From Vanilla planifolia (lineage: Eukaryota; Streptophyta; Magnoliopsida; Asparagales; Orchidaceae), in NCBI GenBank assembly GCA_023846275.1, contig JAIUJO010000071.1:944434-1008433 (forward strand): DNA of 64,000 nucleotides, in the 5' to 3' direction. The notes beneath the pieces were generated by a model that searched no databases, was not told the DNA's origin, and saw nothing but the letters and a program-made list of their open reading frames with translations. Position numbers and translations under genes: made by a program. This document shows positions 56,992-64,000 of this stretch, in pieces (position 1 is the stretch's first letter; each line of letters opens with the position of its first letter).

Positions 56992-59900
56992 ATTAATAAT
57001 TTATTAATAATTGAAGCCTACAAAATATCCTTTATAGAGGATCAAACGAAAATTTTAAAAACAAATGCATCAAAAGTAGTTTAGGAAAGGGCAAACCCAA
57101 GTCCCAAGTAAAATAAGATGAACATGCGTAATGTGCCGCCTAGTCTACTGGGGCATTTCCTTGTCTATAAATATGCATTAACCAAAAGGTATCCATCCCT
57201 CCAACATACCAGAGAGAGTCTTTGAATCTTCTTCCACATGAAGGGTGTCATACAAGATTGTAAACCTCCTAAATTGCCATAGTAGAATCTAATTGAATCT
57301 CAATAATATGATAAATCAAGAACTTTGACCTGAGCAATGTCAAAGCCTACAAAATGGCATGCACCTCCATAGCTATGCTTGATTGAGAAACAACCCTACT
57401 TCCAACAACAAGCATTGGCACACCAAGGTGATCTCTGACAACAATTCCCAGCCCCACAACATCATCCTGAACTGCCACATCACAATTGATTTTGATCCAT
57501 CCTTTTGAGGGATGAGGCCAAAATAAGCCTACATTCAACTCATGTGAGTTGTGTGGACTCCTGTAAGACATGGATGAAACCAATTTTTTTTATTGCAACC
57601 ATAGCATCAACTTGAATATTTCCCAATAGAACAACATTGCTTATGTCCTGCTTCTTATGTCTTTTTAAATTTTTGTTAGTCCAAATGTAATAAAGAGTTG
57701 TAGCAACAATAACCACATACTTAATCACCCCCCTCACACCTCAAATCATTCGCCTTCATGGTGCTTTATACATGCTATAATGTAAAATTGCTATTGCATC
57801 TTCCATTGCTGCTTGGAATAAGAGTTGTAGTAGTGTCCTTCATGTGTTGCACATTCCAAACCTCTGTCACCTTCCAGCATTCACACCACAAACGTTGCGA
57901 AGTTTCGGCCTAGTTACAACCCCAAATGTAGCTGCTACACTCCACTTTTCTTTTCTTAAATAGCTATTCAGTGGTAGGAATACAATTTTTAACTAATCTC
58001 CAAATGAAAATCCTCACCATAGGCAGTACCTTGAGCTTCCAAATCCAACTATAATTACTTATAATAGGCCATGAGCTTCCAATAATTTCCACAATTCCAG
58101 TATGAACCATTATTGAGTAGAGCTTAGCATTGTGTACCTCCATGGACTCAATTTGTAATCATTGTAGCTAGTCCATGCTATTATTCAGCACCAAAGGAAG
58201 ATGCAGTACGTTATCATGCAATAATTCATTAGCCCAAGCTTTAAGACTACCCACATCCCATTTCCCATGCTCAATAATGCATTCATTAATACACTTTGGC
58301 AATTCTACCCCTATATTTATGTAAATAGGCAACCACTTGATTAGAAGAAAGTTGAGCCAGTTGTCTTTAGCAAAAGTACGTCCCTACCCACTCTAATTCT
58401 CCACACAAAGTTTGGTACTACCCATGACATTGCCTTCTTGATTATTCTACATGACTACAAAGCTTTGTGGAACACCCCCCATCTTTTCTCCCATCAAATA
58501 TTTACTCCCCATCACCTCCACCAACAAACAACCTACTCTTACCAAGATCCTCCTACATTATTTCAAGTCAAGGCCCATTGCCAAATACTAAGATCATGGA
58601 TACCCAAACCACCCTCGTCCTTCAAAAAAGTGATAGTACTCCAGTCCACAAAATGCATTGCAAGTCCTTCATTAACACCACATCATAAGTATATTCTAAA
58701 CATCCTTTCCAATACATTGATTGCCCTCTTTGGCACCACACAATGGCTCAAGTAGAAATTAGGAATCGTTGTTAGCATAGAGTTGATCATAACAATCTTA
58801 CCTGCTAAGGAAAGAGGCCTGATTCTCTATTTTGCAACTTGTTCTTCCACTCTTTGAATGATAAAGTTAAAGTCTCTCTTGTTTAGCAACTTTGCTAAAG
58901 TAGGTATCCCAAATAATTAAGATTTTTCTTGGACCATATGAACTTTGCCAGCCACCATCTTCCTTCTTTTTCCCACCATCCCCTTGCTAAAATAAACTCT
59001 TAATTTAGCAAGATTTATCTTCTGCCCAGAATACTTCCCATAATCCTCCAAAATCTTTCATACTACCCTAGCAACAACATATGTAGAAAGAGCATATAAA
59101 CTGACATCAATAACATATAACAGATGAGAAACGATTGGAGAAGTTGGCCCACACGAAAATCCCTCTAATGTCATAGCTTTATACTTCTTCACAAGCCTAG
59201 GTAGAAATTCAGATGTAATGGTGAACAGATATGGTGACAAAATGCATCCTTGCCTAAGTCCTCTCTTGGCCTCAAGCCATGGGATTCTGACCCCATTGAA
59301 TAACACCCCAAACCTTGGTACTAAGAACAAGTATTCAGCCACTCACACCACACTATTAGGAAGCCCAAGAATGTCATCCTATATAAGACAAACTACCATC
59401 TCACCTTAACATATGCATGTTCCATATCCACCTTTGTTGCTATAAGACCCTCTTTGGAGACTGAAGAGTGCATCCTGGTTGCCACTTCTTGCGCAATAAA
59501 AATGTTATCTGAGATAGGTTTGCTAAGAACAAAGGCACCTGGTTCCTTTGTAATTAGGTTAGGTAAAACCATCTTTAGTCTTGCACCAAGATCCTTACCA
59601 CTATTTTGTATGCAACATTACACAAACATATGGGGCATAAACTGTTCCAGTCTGTAACTTGTAGTTTAGGAATAAGTCCAATAAGAGTATCCTTCCAATC
59701 CTTGGGTATCTATCTATCATGAAAAAATTGTAGTGAAACTCTAACAATATCCCCCTGAGTAGTCTCACAATACCCTTGTATGAACTCCACTGCAACCCCA
59801 TCCATCCCGAGTGTCTTGTTCATCCTTATAGATCTGATAGCTCTGATAACTTCTTCCTCAATAATCTGTATGGTGTGCATTCCTTCCTATTCAAATCCAA

Positions 59901-62820
59901 TGCATCTATAAGATTGGTATTATAGTGGAGGATAACAAACATCAGTATTGCATCACTTTGACTCAAAAAGGTTCACCAATAAGCTTTTAATTTTATCTAT
60001 GGAGCTAACCACCTCCTTTTTATCATAATTTAACTATAGTATATTCTTATCCCTCCACCTAGAACTTGCAACAACATGGAAGAAACTAGAATTTAAATCT
60101 CCTAATTAATCCCATTGGACCTTTGCTCTTTGTCACCACCATCTCTCTTAAAGTGTACTTACCCTATGAAAAGAAGAAATGAGATGTGAGAGCTAAATAT
60201 ATTCCTGATCATTAAGACCTACCTTAGATTCCTTGAGTTGTAGACCTTGGGTTTCCTTTTCAAGTTTGCCATTATTGTCAATAACATTGCACATCTCAGT
60301 CTTGCTTTACCTGCTCAAAGCAACTAGGGATTTATAGAATTTTGTAAAAAGCCTCTTTATGAGATTCCCTCTTGCTGATCTATTCCACACCTTCTGCACG
60401 ACCCCTACAGTTTGAGGAAATACAAGCCAAGCACTCTCAAATTGATTTCTTCTATTAGTGGCCATCCCCTGATGTGTCCCCAACTTAATAAGTAATGGGC
60501 AATGATCTGAACCAATGTGTGACAAGTAACTATAGTTGTGGGAAAGTCTTGTATTTCTTTGAGATTTTTCAGCACTCTATCTAGCCTCTCCAATATTTGA
60601 GCACCTCTTTCTTTCCCATTACACCAAGTGTACCTATTACCCACATATCCCAAATCAGCCAACTTCAATTCTTACATGATTTTAGAAAACTCCTGTTGTC
60701 CTCGCCTACCTCTAAACCTCTTCCTTCCTCTCTTCTCCTCCTGTGACATTACAATATTGAGGTCTCCTACCACAATCATGGGCCTCTACCTCTAGCCTCC
60801 TTTGTCAAGATATCCCACACTATGTTTTTCTTGCTAGGGTCCTCGGATGCATACACCACACAACATTTTATCAGCCTATCCTCTCCTACCCTTGACTACA
60901 TTACAAGTACTTACAACAAAATCTTCATAACTTTTAAGTTCATCCAGCTCCTCCATAGAATCACAATCTCTCCAGAAAAGCCAGTCGATGGTTGCACTAC
61001 AAACTCTTAATCTTTGCCAAGAACCAAATTCACATCTCTCTCATTTAATTTCTCTACCATGATTTTAATACGTTCAACTACTAGAATACTCATTGTTCAT
61101 ACAAGTCGCTGTAGATAACCCCTCAATTTCTTTTCCATTATTCTTTTAATATTCCATACAACAAACTTAAATCATTTTTGGTAATAGTAAAGCATAGCAA
61201 CCTCTAGTATCTCCCATTAATAGTAGTTGGCCTTTCAGTGAACTAATAGCACTTCCACTTGAAGTCTACATCCAATTCCTACTTCTAACAAAGCATTTGA
61301 AGAAGTTGTAACCACACAACTCCACATACAGTGTCCAGCATTTTGTAGCCCAACCATCATAGCAATAAAGGGAATTAGTAATCCCATTCATACCACATAA
61401 CCAGCTTCAAAGAAAAAAGATACCTTGTCTTGTCTTTTGAACTTCCACATGTTTCTAGAATGCCCTCCAACTTAACATCTATAGCATCCCCCTTCATTCT
61501 TGCACTTATCATTTTTTTGAGTCATCAAACAGCAAGCTCACTGCCTCAGTAGACTCCACCAACACCATTTCAACAACCTCTTATATCCACACAAAACTAC
61601 TACCTGCCTCCTCACATTCATACTGGTTATGATATGCCACCAAGCACATGTCCAGCACCACTACAGTAGTGATTTACCTCCCAATAGAATGCCATAATGG
61701 CTTAAAGAGTTCATAACAGTAACCAAATTCCCTACCTCTAGCCATCTTCCAGCATTGGGTAGTCCTCTAGCTGCAACTTCACTTCCACTAATTTGCCCAT
61801 GCCATCCTCATTTCTCTTCCTACATTTAGCATAGCTACATCCAAATACTACATCCTCATTCATTCACTTATTCCTCAAGTGTATCACCAAATTAAATGGA
61901 GCATCAACACTTTGCAAAACCACACTATTAATTTCCAACAAACATCTCATCTTCATTTCCAGCACCTTGTCAGATTCCCTCATAGCTTGGTGCCCACTTT
62001 GTTCCCAGCCCTTAATGCATGAAGAGTTGCACAGCCTTCTAATACAGTACTGAGCATGTCTCAAAGCTACTTTCCAACTCTCTATCAAAAAAATTTCTCA
62101 GCAACTATAATAACAGTAATTAAGTGGAGCATCCACCACTTTCAACCAAATGCATACACAGCAATCACCCTGCTTGGAGATAATGTAATCCCTACACCTC
62201 TCACAGTAACTTGCACCTCTATACTTCATCACCAAGCACATTCCATTGCAAATCCTGTAGTGGATGAACTGTAGTTGAGAGGTTTCCCTCTCTCTCCATT
62301 CTGTTTTATATAGCCACATGGCTTGAACCTCCTGAAATCATATGACCACCCTATTATAATCTTCTTTTCTTATTCGTGTCCTCCTCTTTTGACCTCTTCT
62401 TAAGTTGGCCTCCTTTGGTTAATTGAGTCACCTCCTTTGCAACTTCCCTCCCCAATGTGTCCTTTGGGGTCCATACTTGCCTAAAAGGTTCCTTACCCCT
62501 TTCAATAAAGACACTTCTATGCCTACCTGGGTACCTCCCTTCTCCATCATCATTAACTACCCCTTTAAATCACTCTGAAAGTTTAGAGTAGCCATAAGAT
62601 TTTTAAATCTTCCTTATACATGCATGACAGCCCACCTTCTTCTTGATTGCACTAGAATCCAAGGGCCTAGCCCTTTCTTTGCTCTATCATCCTTATCCCA
62701 CTGAGTGCTTAGTTGTTGAGGTTCCTAGTTCCTTTGTAATGATTTATTAGTCTCCTCCTTCTTGCCTGCTGCATTTCCTTCTGCCTCACCAGTGAAATCA
62801 ACTCGTTTCCCCCAAGTTAA

Positions 62821-62862
62821 ACATTGATCATTGTAGTGGCCAACATGGCCACAGATGTAACA
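62821..62862 (-). pseudogene. Intact CCHC zinc knuckle of LINE H ORF1
   Basis: CYICGHVGHYNDQC fits CX2CX4HX4C. The frame around it is interrupted. It is close to the F copy (CYTCGHVGHYTDQC), which shows the ancestral form that B has lost. Confidence 0.85.
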
Positions 62863-63649
62863 CATCCAAGGAAGGCCCTCATACTCAAAAGATTAGAATG
62901 TCTTTCCCAATAGCCGCTCAACCACATTCATAGCGTCAAAGGTTTTAAGAGGTCCATCCTAACACAGATCCTCGCATACGAGAATCGTTGCAAATCAGTG
63001 GTCTATCCATCCAATAAAATTATTCCCCAATAGCTTTAGCAATAGGTAAAATATTTTCCATGTTCCAATATAACAAAGAATGTGATGTAAATCTAACACT
63101 CACTGGGGCATACATTATAGTCATTGCACTCATCCTAAACTCAGGGGTCCATACGTCCAACCCCATGGTTTGTCTCATTACCTGCCAAGGTCCCTCAACC
63201 CACATTGCATTCTTGTCCCTACTTGAATCAAAATGAAGACAAAAGTAACCTAATGATCGATCCAACATTCTGAAGATCTTGAAATGGCCTCACCTATGCT
63301 GTGAAAGACTTGTAATAATGTAGAAAGGGAGGGTATTACCATAGACTCTCCGCATCAGATCAAACTGATGAAACTCTTTGCATCTGTTGCATGCCAAATC
63401 TAACATAATAATCTCATCCTATACTACAAAATCGATCATCTTAGCAGCAACCTCTTTTGCATCTATATAAGGAGGCAACTCAGTGGTTGTTGTAATTGCA
63501 ATATTTAAGTTCCTTTCAGCTGTCAACATATCCTTTAAGTTTACTTTGTTGGAATTATCCTATCTACCAGCCTCACAATATCCCACTCCTTGCATCATAT
63601 TGTCCTGCCCTGTCTCGGTTCTCCATTGTTCATAGAGTTGTCGCAATCT

Positions 63650-63712
63650 CTGCTTCACCTGTTATGTCTTGAGTAATGACCTCCACCTGTTATGTCCTGA
63701 GCAATGACTACC
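63650..63712 (-). repeat. Short tandem duplication in LINE H ORF1
   Basis: ACCTGTTATGTCTTGAGTAA is repeated after about 30 bp as ACCTGTTATGTCCTGAGCAA, followed each time by TGAC. Copy F has a single unit at the equivalent place (42,239-42,262). This is a local duplication specific to H. Confidence 0.7.
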
Positions 63713-64000
63713 TTTCCCTCCATCCCCATGTAAGAGTTTGTCTTCTCTAGCTCTCTAGTAGATCCTATGCCAGTGTCACTCTCAGTAGATATAGAGCCTA
63801 CCAATATTTTACTATCATTCAAATCTACTCCCACTTCACCATTTGGTGTGGAGTCTACCAGTACAACTTCCCTATTTGCTAAGATTACAATATAACTATA
63901 TTATCCAACCAGTAATTCATTATGCATAGGGGACAGATGTTCACAACTTTTCCCCTTCTTGGTGCTTTTCTTTGATTTGGTGCCAACCATATTATAGGTA

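Larger units (their letters stand above)
56992..64000 (-). mobile_element. LINE copy H, at least 7.0 kb, inserted in 18S
   Basis: It runs off the right end of the window. 3' end at 56,992 (ATTAATAATTTATTAATAAT on the plus strand); RNase H (57,347-57,583, WIKINCDVAV and MEVHAIL); RT with RGLRQGCILSPYLF and HLLYVIDVSLYA, YVID at about 59,109-59,120; endonuclease C-terminal blocks at 60,500-60,668 (LADLGYVGNRYTWCNG, ERLDRVL); second knuckle-like motif near 61,460-61,490; intact CCHC knuckle CYICGHVGHYNDQC at 62,821-62,862; DUF4283-like region at 63,020-63,268. It is the same type and order as copy B. Its junction with 18S is the clearest target-site evidence in the window. Confidence 0.94.

Overview
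This window is nuclear DNA of a land plant, most likely a seed plant with a large genome full of old repeats. It carries decayed Ty3/gypsy and LINE retroelements, a mitochondrial cox3 insertion, a plastid rRNA-operon insertion and a plant-type 18S-5.8S-26S rDNA unit. I found no intact protein-coding gene. Almost every recognisable reading frame is broken, and many changes look like C-to-T or G-to-A decay, as expected for long-silenced, methylated DNA. The rDNA copy is itself degenerate. I cannot name the species.

Layout. 1-10,300: mostly unassigned DNA with two Ty3/gypsy fragments (integrase core at 1-126, protease region at 6,765-7,239), a tRNA-like relic near 2,466-2,519, and a full-length broken cox3 at 4,007-4,797 (minus). 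10,301-14,210: plastid inverted-repeat DNA on the minus strand (trnV-GAC, Prrn promoter, rrn16, trnI-GAU, start of trnA-UGC), then a deletion joining the trnA intron to an internal piece of rrn23. About 15,290-16,704: another gypsy pol remnant (minus).

16,705-44,368: a head-to-tail array of LINE elements, all on the minus strand. Two are long (B at 19,476-27,437; D at 28,879-35,024), one is a chimera (F at 35,908-43,540), three are short 3' pieces (C, E, G), one is only about 13 bp, and A has lost its 3' part. Where intact enough to read, the family has a long ORF1 (DUF4283-like region, CCHC knuckle, a second CCHW knuckle-like motif) and an ORF2 (APE-type endonuclease, reverse transcriptase, C-terminal zinc-finger-like region, RNase H).

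44,369-56,991: one rDNA unit on the plus strand: 18S 3' part, ITS1, 5.8S, ITS2, 26S, a 7-kb IGS with about 16 copies of a roughly 320-bp subrepeat, then the 18S 5' part. 56,992-64,000: another long LINE of the same family (H), which runs off the window.

Main result. Every LINE-LINE junction, and the 18S-LINE junction at 56,991/56,992, carries the same 18S sequence, CAAAGTCTTTGGGTTCC or a decayed form of it. At 56,9xx the 18S gene reads continuously into this motif and then switches to the LINE 3' end. The simplest reading is a site-specific non-LTR retrotransposon that inserts into 18S rDNA, antisense to the rRNA, at one fixed position about 1,104 nt into the gene, and that has inserted repeatedly into its own target-site duplications. 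I know of 18S-specific LINEs in animals but not in plants.
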